A stretch of 64,000 nt of DNA from Nageia nagi. Its lineage: Eukaryota > Pinophyta. The stretch lies in contig JBITNC010000001.1 of assembly GCA_050084985.1 (NCBI GenBank), forward strand, positions 71,362,001-71,426,000. Reading direction: 5' to 3'. Below the pieces are notes generated by a model that saw nothing but the letters and a program-made list of their open reading frames with translations, ran no database searches and had not been told where the DNA came from. Made by a program: the position numbers and the translations under genes. Positions 20,051 through 30,389 of this stretch are shown piece after piece (the first letter of the stretch is position 1; each line of letters begins with the position of its first letter).

Positions 20051-21060
20051 CAACTCATTAAATACTTAAAAAATATGACTAATTTAATTAAGCAAAAAGA
20101 ATATAAAATAATGCATCTTGACTTAAAAAAGGGAAGAGAGAATTCTTTTCACATAACTCTACACCTAAGATTGAGAATAACAAGAATGAAATAATAAAAG
20201 ATAGATAAGTAGGTATTTTTTCTAATGCTCTACTCTTTTATTTATGGATGTTTACTCACAAACTTAATAATTTTTAGGATAGGTTTTTTTAAAGTTATTG
20301 ATGATTAAAATGGTATTCAATACCATAAAACCTTTTTTATTAACTAACAAATTAGTGCCAACTATTATCTACACCTAACATAAGAAAACAAAACTTAGTA
20401 GGATCATTACTCTATTATATTCCTACCCATTAAATATCTAGTAATACCATAAGGAGACCTTAGTCTCTATCTAATAGTGTTTTTACTATTAACCTTATGT
20501 GGTAATAATATAAAAACTTATATTCAACTTTTACCTCATTAAATTTATATTTCTAACCTTATATAAATTTTTAGATTTAAATAAAATATATCCTCTTTTT
20601 CTCTTCATTTCAAAATTTGAATTTCAAAAATACCAAACAAGGGAAAATACATCTTTACCTATGATGGTCACCTCATCTTGTAGGGTAAAATTAATCCATA
20701 CACATTGGTAAACATAATTTCATTAAGAAATTGATAGTTATAATAATTATTCTATATGCAACTATATAATTTACAATGGTCATAGGGTGTGTCAACGATT
20801 CAACGTTAATCATTTCCTCCTCTTACCCTTTTATTCCCATCACCAATTCACCTTTGGTTTGTTGAGTCTTCAATTTCTTCTTTTATCTTGCAATAATCTA
20901 TTACCTACATCATAAAATCTCAAAGCTAACATCAATTTGATACAAATAATACATATTTCTACTTAAAATTGATCATCACATAGCAATAATTTAAACATAG
21001 TTTCATTCACATCTTTGATGGTGATTGAGGTCGACTAGTGCCATTAGGTGGGTCATTATA

Positions 21061-21065
21061 GAAAG
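21061..21065. repeat. Target-site duplication of element X, right (GAAAG)
   Basis: It differs by one transition from the left copy GAGAG. Copia sequence resumes at once with TGTGTTGTTACAAAG, matching copia 2 TGTATGGTTATAAGA. Confidence 0.68.
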
Positions 21066-22310
21066 TGTGTTGTTACAAAGAATTTTTTTTGAAAATATAC
21101 TTTATATTTTTAAACTCACCATGATTCTCCTTTTTATTCTTCAGGTTGTAAGGAAGGATTACTCCTTTGAGTTTAACTCACACTCTTAGTGCATGAAAAA
21201 GGGCCTAACCACTTTGGTGAAAGGTTAAATGAAATATGATCTTTACATCATGGATCCCTATCTAACAAAGATGTTCTTGGTAACTAATATTTGTTCTAGA
21301 GGCAATATTTGATACCATTGATTAAGCCACCTAAACCATAATAACATTCAAGTCATGAAAGATCATGAACTTGAGGAAGGTTTGCCTATAATATCACCTA
21401 CAATTGGTCTTTGTGAGAAATGCATTCTAGGTAAAATGAATTGATAAATTTTTTTAAAAGATAAGGTAACCAGAATAACTCATCCTCTTTAACTTATGCA
21501 TATAGATTTGATGGGTCTATTTCTAACTAAGTCATTTTGGAGAGCATATTATATCTTGACCTTTATTAATGACTTTAGTAAGATGACATTTGGTTATCAT
21601 ATTAAGCACAAGGATCAAACCTTTGATAGGTTTAAAAATTTCAAAGCCTTGGTAGAAAATCAATTTGGATTCCAAATCAAGTTGTTAAGATCTGATAATG
21701 GAGGTGAATATAATAGCAATGAATTCAATAATTTTTGTACCAAGTATAGAATCGAAAGAGAGTTTACTATCCCTTATACTCTTTAGCAAAATGATGTAGT
21801 TGAAAAGAAGAATAGAATCATTCAAGAAATGGTAAGATGTATGTTGAAAGATCTACTAAGCTTTTTATGGGGTGAAGTTATAAATATTCCAATCTACATC
21901 TTAAATAGGTATCCTATGAAAGCAATTGAATGTAAAACTCTATATGAGGTATGGATAGGAAAGAAACCTAACATCTCCCACTTTAAGGTCTTTGGTTATG
22001 ATGCTTATGCCTTTATTTTGGTTATGATGCTTATGTCTTTATTATTCTTGAGAAAAGAAAAAAGCTTGATAAGAGATTTGAAAAGTATATCTTTGTGGGC
22101 TATGATAATCAGCATAGAGGCTACAAACTATACCAACCTTCCTCCTGTGCAATATTTATGTCAAGGGATGGTAAATTTAATGAACTAACTAAAGAGTCTA
22201 CTTCTTATGAGAACCTTGATGAGGGTGATGATTCTTTTGTTGCTCCTAACTTGTTGGATGTCAATGTGGATTTATCATCTAAGAAACAAAACTCTCCAAC
22301 ATAAAGGATA
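21066..22310 (+). pseudogene. Copia 1 GAG-pre-integrase and integrase
   Basis: Integrase inserts the DNA copy into the host genome. The zinc-binding region is frameshifted (around 21,300-21,430, ending CEKCILGKMN in copia 2). The catalytic core is open at 21,496-21,786 and shows the first two acidic residues in MHIDLMG and RSDNGGEY. After one TAG the frame continues with VVEKKNRIIQEM, keeping the third acidic residue where the family has GVAERKNR. The core tail reads PNISHFKVFGYDAYAF, followed by a small duplication of the FGYDAY segment and a frame change. The D, D, E triad is visible, so breaks elsewhere killed it. Confidence 0.87.
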
Positions 22311-22414
22311 ACAAGGAGTATGACCATCAATAAATTCTTATTTTCTAAAATTAATTGTAAGAATGAGCCCTCATCTTAAAAAGAAGCTTCAAAGCATGAG
22401 TGCTTGATGAATGC

Positions 22415-23200
22415 TATGAATGTAGAGTATGAGGCTCTTATAAAGAATCAAACTTAGAATTTAGTTCCTTATCTTAATGAATGAAATGTGATTGGTAACA
22501 AATAGATTTATAAGGTCAAATATAACTCAGTTAGAGAGATTGAAAAATATAAAGCAAAGTTAGTAGCTGAGGGTTTCACTCAAAACTATGGAGTTGATTA
22601 TGAAAAAACCTTTTTTCTAGTGAAAAAGATGCCTACTATCAAGATAATCCTTGCTCTTTCAATAGCTCAAGGATGGAAAGTTTTACAATTTGATATCAAG
22701 AATGCTTTTCTCAATGGTGACTTAGATGTGAAAATCTATATGAATCAACTAGAAAGGTTTGTTATAAAAGGTAAATAATCTTTTATGTGTAAGTTAAAGA
22801 AGTATTTGTATGGATTTAAGTAAGCATCTTTGGTACAAAAAGATTTCAAGATACTTTAAGGATATTATATTTTCTAAAAGCTTCTTTGATGTAGATTTTT
22901 ATATGTTCAATGAAGGAGAAGACTCGATCTTGATTTTTCTCTATGTGGATAATCTATTGATTATAAGGAATAATATAGTCCTCATATAAGATTGCATATC
23001 CAAACTTAAGGCAACTTTTGAAATGATTGATTTGGGTCTATTGCACTACTACCTTGGTATGCAAGTGTACTAATTCAAGAATTATACCTATCTTAGTCAA
23101 TCCAAATATATCTCAAATATCTTACAAACATTTGGAATGGAGGAGTGCAAGCATGTTGCAATACCAATCTCTCTTGGAATCACTTTATCTCTTTTTTTCA
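22415..23200 (+). pseudogene. Copia 1 reverse transcriptase, decayed
   Basis: Recognisable blocks in order are the N-terminal MNAMNVEYEALIKNQT, KYKAKLVAEGFTQNYGVDYEKTF, FDIKNAFLNGDLDVKIYMNQ and LYGFK. The catalytic box then reads LYVDNLL where YVDD is expected, so one Asp is lost. The downstream YYLGMQV block is in another frame. Stops are frequent. It follows integrase as in all copia elements. Confidence 0.87.
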
Positions 23201-23209
23201 ACTCTTAGT

Positions 23210-23882
23210 TGGTAGATGCTATGTTTTACAAATAACTAATTAGTAGTCTTTTGACTATCTCTAGGCTTAATATTACCTTTGTTGTAAATTTGATGGCTTA
23301 TTTTATGCAAAAGTTATATGTTGAGTACTTTAATGCTATTAAGCAAAATTTGAGGTATGTTGTGAGAACTAAAGATCTTGCTTTCAAGTATGATAAATTA
23401 CGCTCATTTATTCTCTAGGATTTTTTGATTCTGACTATGGGGGATATAAAGATGATAGGAACTCAAGTTTTTCTTATGTGTTTAGCATTAGTTTAGGTGC
23501 TATCTCTTAGGTTTTCAAGAAGTAGCCTACTATTGCTCTCTCCACCATTGAGGTTGAATATCATGCAATGTTAATTATAACCAAAGAAGCCATTTAGTTG
23601 AGGCATATTCTAAAAAAAATAGGGTATGAGCAAGTTCATCCATCATAAATTTTTTTTAATAATCAGTAAAATATTGCTTTGACAAATAATCTTATTTTCC
23701 ATCAGAAAATGGAGCATGTAGATATCCAAGCCCACTTCATCAGAGAGAAGGTTCTAGATGGTCTTATACACTTGCAGTATTTTCTATTAATCCTAAACTC
23801 TACTAATTTGTTCACCAAGCCCCTTTCTAAAGCTCAATTCTATAAAATTAGAGAGTTTATTAGGTTGGTGAAGTTACCCTAA
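23210..23882 (+). pseudogene. Copia 1 RNase H, decayed
   Basis: RNase H removes the RNA template during reverse transcription. Visible blocks are FSDSDYGGYKDDRNS (first Asp region), STIEVEYHAM (the conserved S-T-x-E-A-E-Y region) and HVDIQAHFIREKVLDG (the H-I-D-x-x-x-H-F-I-R region). The C-terminus TNLFTKPLSKAQFYKIREFI is open to a stop at 23,880-23,882. Stops at several points rule out an enzyme. Confidence 0.87.
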
Positions 23883-24905
23883 AAAAAAGAGTAAATGTTT
23901 AATTCTTGTTGAATCCATTGTACTTTTTTCCTTCTTAATAAAGTTGTTTAACTTTTGTTTACTTTGTATACTTTGTTTATACATTCTTCTATTTGGTAAC
24001 TATAAGTATGGGCTTGGCATTTTAGTGATGATTTATAGTATTCCTAAAATTCAAGCATATTATATCAGGAAGAAAGTTCTTAATACAAAAATTGTAGCTC
24101 TATTCATCTAACTTTATCTCTCTTGATTTATTTACTAGTTTCTTCAAAAAAACATTTATGCACACTTTGAAAGTTTTTTATGGTAGTGAAGTTGTTCTCA
24201 AAGGGGAGTGAAGGTCGAATTCATATTTTGATGAAAACTTCATCCTTAGGAGGCTATTTTTATTGTATAACATTGATCTAAATATACACTTTCATGGTTA
24301 GTTCATTATATGTGAAGAACTTATGGTACATTTTGTCTTGTTATCACTATATGAGAAATCAATGTGTTCATTATCATTGTTTAGTTATCCATATATAAGT
24401 AACTTATATATGTGCATATACTTTTTTTTATTGATAAACATATGTTTCTATATACAACAAATGAATATAAGTATTGGCTTGGCATCTTTGTGATGACTTA
24501 TAGTGCATCATTGATCAATTTATGGATTGCATAACTTAGTTCATTTATCTTATGATTGATAAGAATGTTATATGATACATCTAACTAATCTTGTTTATAA
24601 GCTACTTGTAGCTTGCTAATTTCATCTTGAGATTGTAGGTTACTTCATGTGGGCAAGCTCATGGAGGCTCATATGTCAACTCAATATTGATCAAATACAC
24701 TTTCAATGAAACCAATTATGGTTAATGATTTTATTATAAATCATTTTGTCAAATGGTATTGTAATGAGTCTCAAACTAAGATCTTGCTTATTTCTCAATG
24801 ATGTAAAAGTTCTCATCTCCATTTGTATATTTTTAGAGGAGAACTCCTTCTTACTCTATCTTTCTTCTTCTCTCTATGCTTTATCTTAATATTACATTTA
24901 GGAAG
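23883..24905 (+). other. Copia 1 3' untranslated region and polypurine tract
   Basis: About 1 kb of non-coding DNA between the end of RNase H and the 3' LTR. It is shared with copia 2 at 39,951-40,992, so it belongs to the element. A purine-rich stretch (TTTAGGAAGAG in copia 1, TTAAAGGGGAG in copia 2) abuts the LTR. Confidence 0.7.
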
Positions 24906-25378
24906 AGTTAGAATTTGTAATGTAATATTATGTAATATTTCTCTTTAATGTAAATTCACTTAATACTTAAAAGTATCATTAGATACCTTAAAGTATAAAG
25001 GAAATAAAAATATGAGAAGGATTAAAAATAGGTATGAGTTTAAAAATAGGTAAATGATTAAAAATTGAAAAGATATTAATTATAAAGTGGGTTTCTTCTT
25101 GTAAAAAGAGAAGAACCCTTTCCTTCTCTAGTTACACAATTGTAATGCAAGCTTTGCTATAGGTTTAGAGTGTGAGAGAGAGAAGAGATTTTGTAAGAGA
25201 GGTTCTTGAGAATAAGATCTTAGTTAGTAGATGTACTCCTAAGGATGGAGGAACCACTTTATATCTTATGTTATTTATGTGATTAGCTTTACTTATTATG
25301 CTATTGTGTTAATGTTAAAAGTGCCTTCTTGAGATCTTGGAAGATTAGAATTTAATTCAAAAAAGGTTAATTTTTTTA
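24906..25378 (+). repeat. Copia 1 3' LTR (~473 bp)
   Basis: It aligns with the 5' LTR throughout. Its first base pair has changed (AGTTAG for TGTTAG) and its end has become T-rich (TTTTTTTA for TTCTTCA). An extra TGTAATATTA copy near its start explains some of the length difference. Confidence 0.88.
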
Positions 25379-25383
25379 ATTAA

Positions 25384-26990
25384 AATTTACATTTGATGTG
25401 TATATCTAACATTTATATTTTTTTCTTAAAATTTTGAAATAAAAGTAGATGATCTGTACCAAAAAAACTTACAGATAGTCCTAGATTATGCCTCCAAGTG
25501 GAGTTCTTATAGTACTCATGCTCGAATACCCTATCAAATTATTTTCTTCTTTGTACATGTATATCATTTTTTTTATTTTTATTTCTATTTATCAATAAAA
25601 AAACCCTAACCAAATCATATGAAATTGCATGGCATTCTAGATAGTGCTGGTATGTGGAGCTCTCTACTAGTAAGGGAATGGTGACCATCATCGTATGCAT
25701 TCTTGATTTATTATATTAAATTTATTTTCTTGTTAAATTCATTTATTTAGGGTTTTTATTATTTGATTCTCTACCTAGGGTTGTTTTTCTCCATAACATG
25801 TGACATAAATACACTTTAGAAGAGTCTTTTATTTATTTATAAACCCTATTGCAAATTTCCTAGTTTGTGGCATTGTTCAAGAATGTATAGGATTTAGGGT
25901 AATTATACAATGTTTGAATTTTATTTCTATATTGCATTCTATGAAACTATGTTTGCATCATGAATCTTGGCAAATAATTTCTACAACCTATTGTAATCTT
26001 CCTAATTTTCTATAAATCTCAAACAAAATAAAGTTTGCTACCATAAATCCCCCAATTCCTACATTCTTATGATATACATATGAAAAATCATATTAATTAA
26101 GGCATATTAAAAGGTTGTAATAAGGGTTCAAATGATGCTCAAATGGTTGGATCATGAGTCTTTGATGTTTTTATAAACCTTGTTGCAAATTTCCCAATTT
26201 GGGACATCATTTTGGAATTTTGGGAAAGGTGATTTGAAAATGTTCATATTTTGCTACTGTTTATTGCATTCCATATCCTACAAGAAAAATATTTACCCTT
26301 TTATGAACTTTAATCCAACTACATCTATGTGTCTTTTTTATTCCTCTATCTTTCATGTCCTTACTCCATCATTATCCTAGTTTCCCACTTCAATATAAAT
26401 ATTTGAAAGACGAACATAAGATGGAGCATATGTAGTCTCCAACAAATAAAATATTGCTTCCAAAAATTCTCTAATTCTTACATTCTTATGTGTTGTAAAT
26501 GCACCAAGGACCAACATCCACAAGCACAATTTAGGTTTTAAGCACATATTGGCAATAAATTTTATAGCTTACTCAAGTGCTTTATCATATAAAAGAGTTT
26601 AATGGAATCCTTATTTTAGCCTTAATTTTCATATCCTCCAAATATTGTATTCTATGAAATTGTGTTTGTATCATGTCTACTAGGGAACTCAAAGCCACAA
26701 CATGTGACAAAAAATACTTTTAATGAGTGTTTGATGTATTTATAAACCATGTTACAAATTTCTCAATTTAAAAATAATAACATATGTAATTCAAACAAAC
26801 ATGGTTGCAAGTTCATTTTTTGAATATGTATAATTTTTTTTATTGCAAGGAAGCTACACTCATTAGTGAGAAGAGTGTTTTTGAAATATCTCTCCCATTA
26901 TACTATGTACTGAATACTACACATTTGATTTTTTATAATTTTGTGTGGGTAGAACAAGTATATGTTGATCTTTTATTATGATTCATTGAC
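25384..26990. repeat. Non-coding DNA with diverged dispersed duplications
   Basis: No gene is supported. Several words recur: TTTATAAACC(C/T)TGTTGCAAATTTC near 25,836, 26,169 and (variant) 26,738; CATTCTATGAAACTATGTTTGCATCATG near 25,932 with a variant near 26,648; and CTACATTCTTATG near 26,057 and 26,480. The spacing is irregular, so this looks like an old segmental or tandem duplication that has been rearranged. Confidence 0.45.
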
Positions 26991-26999
26991 ATATATACT

Positions 27000-28490
27000 A
27001 ATAGTTGCAATGTTCATCAATAGCCTTTGAGGAAAATATCATAGACCTTATCAAGAAGAAATTTAGGAGAATGCATTGGATACTTGATAATAGAGAGGTA
27101 TACATAGATTCTAGTGGAGGAGAATGAATAACTACCAAGAAGGATGATAAAATACAATACTTTTTCCTTCTTGGGAAGTGTGCATTGGTTAATGGAATTT
27201 GAAAGGGTGATAAGTAGAGGTTAAATGTGCATAAGAGCCAAGATCATGGTGGTGCAACAATAATTCCTTTGCTACCAAGAGGTAGGAGGCCAATGGATGG
27301 TATTTTTAAGGAATGAACCTATAATCAAAAGAAATATCATGTAGATAGGAAGGATATAAATAAGGTGCTTTAGAGACAATTTAATAGTAAATGCTATAGA
27401 GTGTTTGAAGGTCTATATTTTTAGTATGATGTCAAGGGTAGGAATAATTTTCCAGAACTAACCTTTATTGAACTGCAAAAAAAGTTAAAAGAATATAATT
27501 ATGAGGACATGAAGAAAAAGAGAAAATTGGAACATTTAAAACAAGAATTCACAAAGGGTCATTCTAATTTTATCATAGAGAGGAAGGTAATAAAACAATA
27601 GGGTCATGTCATTATTAGATATTTTTATAAATGTATAATGTTGTTAATTATTGACATCATAAATTATCCATGCCATGCACAAAATTTATCAAATATAGAA
27701 GGATATTCACATCAAATTAATGAGGATATTGATGTTTTTTAACTAGATTTCACATTAAGTACAAATATATTATTTAATTCTAAATTAAATTGATGACCTT
27801 CATTTTTGATACTATGGAGTCTTAGCCTCTACAAGTCTCTAATTTTATGGAGGTTCTTTCTTTTCCATATCATCTACATGATTTGCCAAATATTGAAGGG
27901 TCTTCATGTTCAATTGGTTTCAAGTTTATAGAAAATGTTGGAGATGATGATGATGATGTGAATGTTATATTTTTATAACTATAATTGGCATTTAGTGAAA
28001 AAACAATGTTTGATAGTGAATTCAATTAGTGTACTTAATTTTTCATATTATGTAGTCTCAAACTTTAGGAGTCTTTGAAGTTATAGAGGCCAATATTTTC
28101 CCCATTTTGTCTATAGGATTTCACACATTATTTTAATTACACTTGGCATTAAGTGGAACTAAATTGTATAATTATGAGTTCACTTGATGGTATATAAAAT
28201 ATAATTATTTGACATGTAGGTAGGACATGATAATAATGTACCATTTTTTGCCAAAAAGGATCAAAAGATGCATCTACTTGACCCTTATGGTAATATAGTG
28301 GGGTTTGATAATGTGCACAATGATGATCTTGCTAGCACATGCTATGGTACCACTATTAAAGAGGGGCATGTTTCCATAGAGGTGAAAACATGTAATTTAG
28401 TGGTTACATGCTACCCATACCCAATAGGGATGCTACTCCATTGGGAGAAGATCTTCGGGGATTTTTAGTTATGGGAAACTAAATTATTAC
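27000..28490 (+). pseudogene. Unidentified coding-like fossil, part A (possible plant transposase gene)
   Basis: The + strand has exon-like open pieces separated by AT-rich DNA: IKKKFRRMHWILDNREVYID near 27,050; LTFIELQKKLKEYNYEDMKKKRKLE near 27,460-27,540; and a clear 66-codon frame at 28,268-28,468 beginning MHLLDPYGNIVGFDNVHNDD. The last resembles in layout the domain of some plant En/Spm-associated proteins in which a 'DP...VVA.G' strand precedes a G-x-x-x-x-W-P end, but the match is weak and I do not name it. Part B lies at 30.39-32.24 kb, beyond the antisense PPR pseudogene. Confidence 0.3.
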
Positions 28491-28599
28491 AACTTGATTG
28501 CCAACCTTTAGTTATAACCCAACAATTATAATCATTCCTACTTTTATATCAAATGTTTACTATTCATTTCATAATAAGTTTATTTCATTTCCTATGTAT

Positions 28600-28970
28600 T
28601 TAAATGATGGAACATAAGGAGAGGAACATGTAAATGAATTAGAAAATGCAAGAAATGAAGAGTAACTAAATGATGCAATGTTTGCAAAGGCTAATCACGA
28701 TGACCATGCAAACATAAGAAATGTAAATAAAGTCTCAACCTAGTTAAATTTGATTTAAATTTTTTTTAAGTAATGTACACCAATGCATAATTTTCTACAT
28801 GATATAAGATATCATGCATAAAGGAATGGAACATAAGGAGGATGTAAATAAAGGAATGGATTAGAAGGAGGATGTAAATAAAGGAATGGATTGGAAGGAG
28901 GATGTAAATGAAGGAGAAGGTCATGAAGAGGTAAGGTTCCTAGAACAACATGTTGTAGATGTCACAAAGT
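28600..28970 (+). pseudogene. Acidic coding-like segment with 30-bp repeat
   Basis: A mostly open + strand frame encodes Glu/Asp/Asn/Lys-rich peptide, including EHVNELENARNEE and, after an AT-rich gap, three 10-residue repeats of the type KGMDWKEDVN, ending EGHEEVRFLEQHVVDVTKW. There are at least two in-frame stops. It looks like an exon of the same unidentified gene as 27.0-28.5 kb. The length of the repeat unit (30 bp) preserves frame, as coding repeats do. Confidence 0.3.
28820..28909 (+). repeat. 30-bp tandem repeat, 3 copies
   Basis: Three consecutive copies of AAGGAATGGA(N)10GAGGATGTAAATA with few differences. The period is a multiple of three and each unit reads as an acidic decapeptide in one frame. 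Confidence 0.9.
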
Positions 28971-29029
28971 GGACCTAGCATGTTACACAATTGACACATG
29001 ATGCCACAAATACCATGGAACATGTGTTC

Positions 29030-30290
29030 TTCTATATTTATAGGGAATATTTTTTGTAGTCTTACATATTTTTTCATACATGCATATCAAGGCATTCACC
29101 ACCATAATATATGATTAAAATACATTCCCAAATACTCTTTAATGGATCTCTATACCTTATTTTAGAGCTCCCATGGTGCCACATACCTAAAGAATGTTGA
29201 AAAATATTGCAAAGTTTGGTTTTACATTGAAAAAATGCATCTACCTATAAGTCTCTAAGTTCTTCTCTAAAAAACCATCTTATGAATATCCTTTGATCAT
29301 TTTAGACCATAAAATTATGTCTACATCATGCATCTTGTCAAATAATTCATTTTCCTTCTCTATGATTCCACATTTTACATACATGTATATCATGACATTC
29401 ACAACCTCAACATTCGATGTAGAATTATTTCCAACTACTCTTTGATGGGTATCCATACCTTATTCTAGAGCTCCCATGGTGGTACATACCTAAATAATAC
29501 TGATAAAGGTTGCAGAGTCTAGTTTTACATTAGACAAATATATCTACCTACAAGTCTCTAGGCCCTTTTTATGAAAACCCATCTTGTGCATATCCTGCAA
29601 TCATTGTAGACAATTAAACTATATCTGCATCATGCATCTTGTCAAATAATCTGTTTACCTTCTCTATGCTTCTAAATTTTGCATACATGTATATCAGGGC
29701 ATTCACAACCTCAACATTTGATGTAAAACTATTTCTAACTACTCTTTGATGGATGTCCATACCTTCTTCCAAAGATCCCATGGTGGCACATGCCTGAAGA
29801 ATGCTAGAAACATTTTCAGAGTTTGGTTTTACATTGAAGAAATGTATATGCCTATAAGTATCTAGGCCCTTTTCTAGAAACCCATCTTATGCATATCCTA
29901 TGATCATTGTAGATCATGAAACTATGTCTACATCATGCATCTTGTCAAAAAATTTGCTTGCCTTCTCTATGCTTCCATATTTTACATACATGTGTATTAG
30001 GGCATTCACCACCATAACATTATATTAAAAGTCATTTCCAACTACTCTTTAATAGAATACTATTTCCAACTACTCTTTGATGGATGCCCATACCTTCTTC
30101 TAGAGCTCCCATGGTGGCACATGCTTGAAGAATATTGGTAAAGGTTATAGAGTTAGGTTTTACACCTAAAAATTTCTTCCAAATTTTGTATACATGTATA
30201 TCACAATATTCACAACCTCAAAATTCAATGCAAAACCATTCCCAACTATGCTTAACAGCATTTAAGGGTAGCCTTGCTATGACCATGAAT
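29030..30290 (-). pseudogene. PLS-type pentatricopeptide-repeat (PPR) protein, decayed
   Basis: PLS-class PPR proteins bind organelle RNA, mostly for editing in plastids and mitochondria. Read on the - strand, the sequence repeats with a period of about 303 bases (101 codons), one P-L-S triplet. Typical blocks are ILQACATMGALEEGMGIHQ, VVNALIYMYAKF, SIEKVNRLFDKMHDADIV and STMIAGYAQDG. About four triplets remain, the first (near 30,110-30,040) containing a local duplication of its own sequence. Stops and frameshifts occur in every unit, and no start, targeting peptide, E or DYW domain is visible. It lacks introns within the visible part. The near-identity of successive triplets resembles gymnosperm PPR families as I recall them. 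Confidence 0.87.
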
Positions 30291-30389
30291 TTCTACATAA
30301 ACAACATATGGACTTTTGAATATACTACATTTTTTTGATAGGTTTATTTAAGTTTAAGGGTATTATAATTTGTTTTGTTATGCATAACA

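Larger units (their letters stand above)
17260..21060 (+). mobile_element. Element X copy 1: probable giant solo LTR, non-coding, 3.8 kb
   Basis: It interrupts copia 1 between protease and integrase. Its ends are TGTAATG and CATTATA, an inverted pair apart from one transition (CATTACA expected), as in LTRs that start TG and end CA. A 5-bp duplication GAGAG/GAAAG flanks it. There is no reading frame, gag or pol, and no second internal LTR boundary that I can find, so a solo LTR is the simplest reading; a LARD-type element is the alternative. Its first 600 bases match 62,468-63,120, which also begins TGTAATGC inside another copia. Inside are TCCCA-rich repeats and a 310-bp tandem array. Orientation is set by the match to copy 2 and is otherwise arbitrary. 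Confidence 0.7.
13371..25378 (+). mobile_element. Ty1/copia LTR retrotransposon 1, interrupted by element X
   Basis: A + strand copia element with LTRs of about 454 and 473 bp and an initiator-Met-type primer site. Order is a 2.4-kb leader, gag, protease, [3.8-kb insertion], integrase, RT and RNase H. Integrase before RT is diagnostic of copia. Removing the insertion leaves about 8.2 kb, close to copia 2 at 33.58-41.43 kb, which is the same family by leader, coding and LTR similarity. Many stops and shifts mean it is long dead. A possible target duplication is TTTAA at 13,366 against ATTAA at 25,379. Confidence 0.92.

Noticed and set aside
17263-21063. Alternative borders for element X with AGTGT as the target duplication
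   Set aside because: AGTGT is also repeated, but it would give ends AATGC/TAGAA. The TGTAATG/CATTATA ends are an inverted pair in LTR style and copy 2 also begins TGTAATGC, so the shifted borders are preferred.
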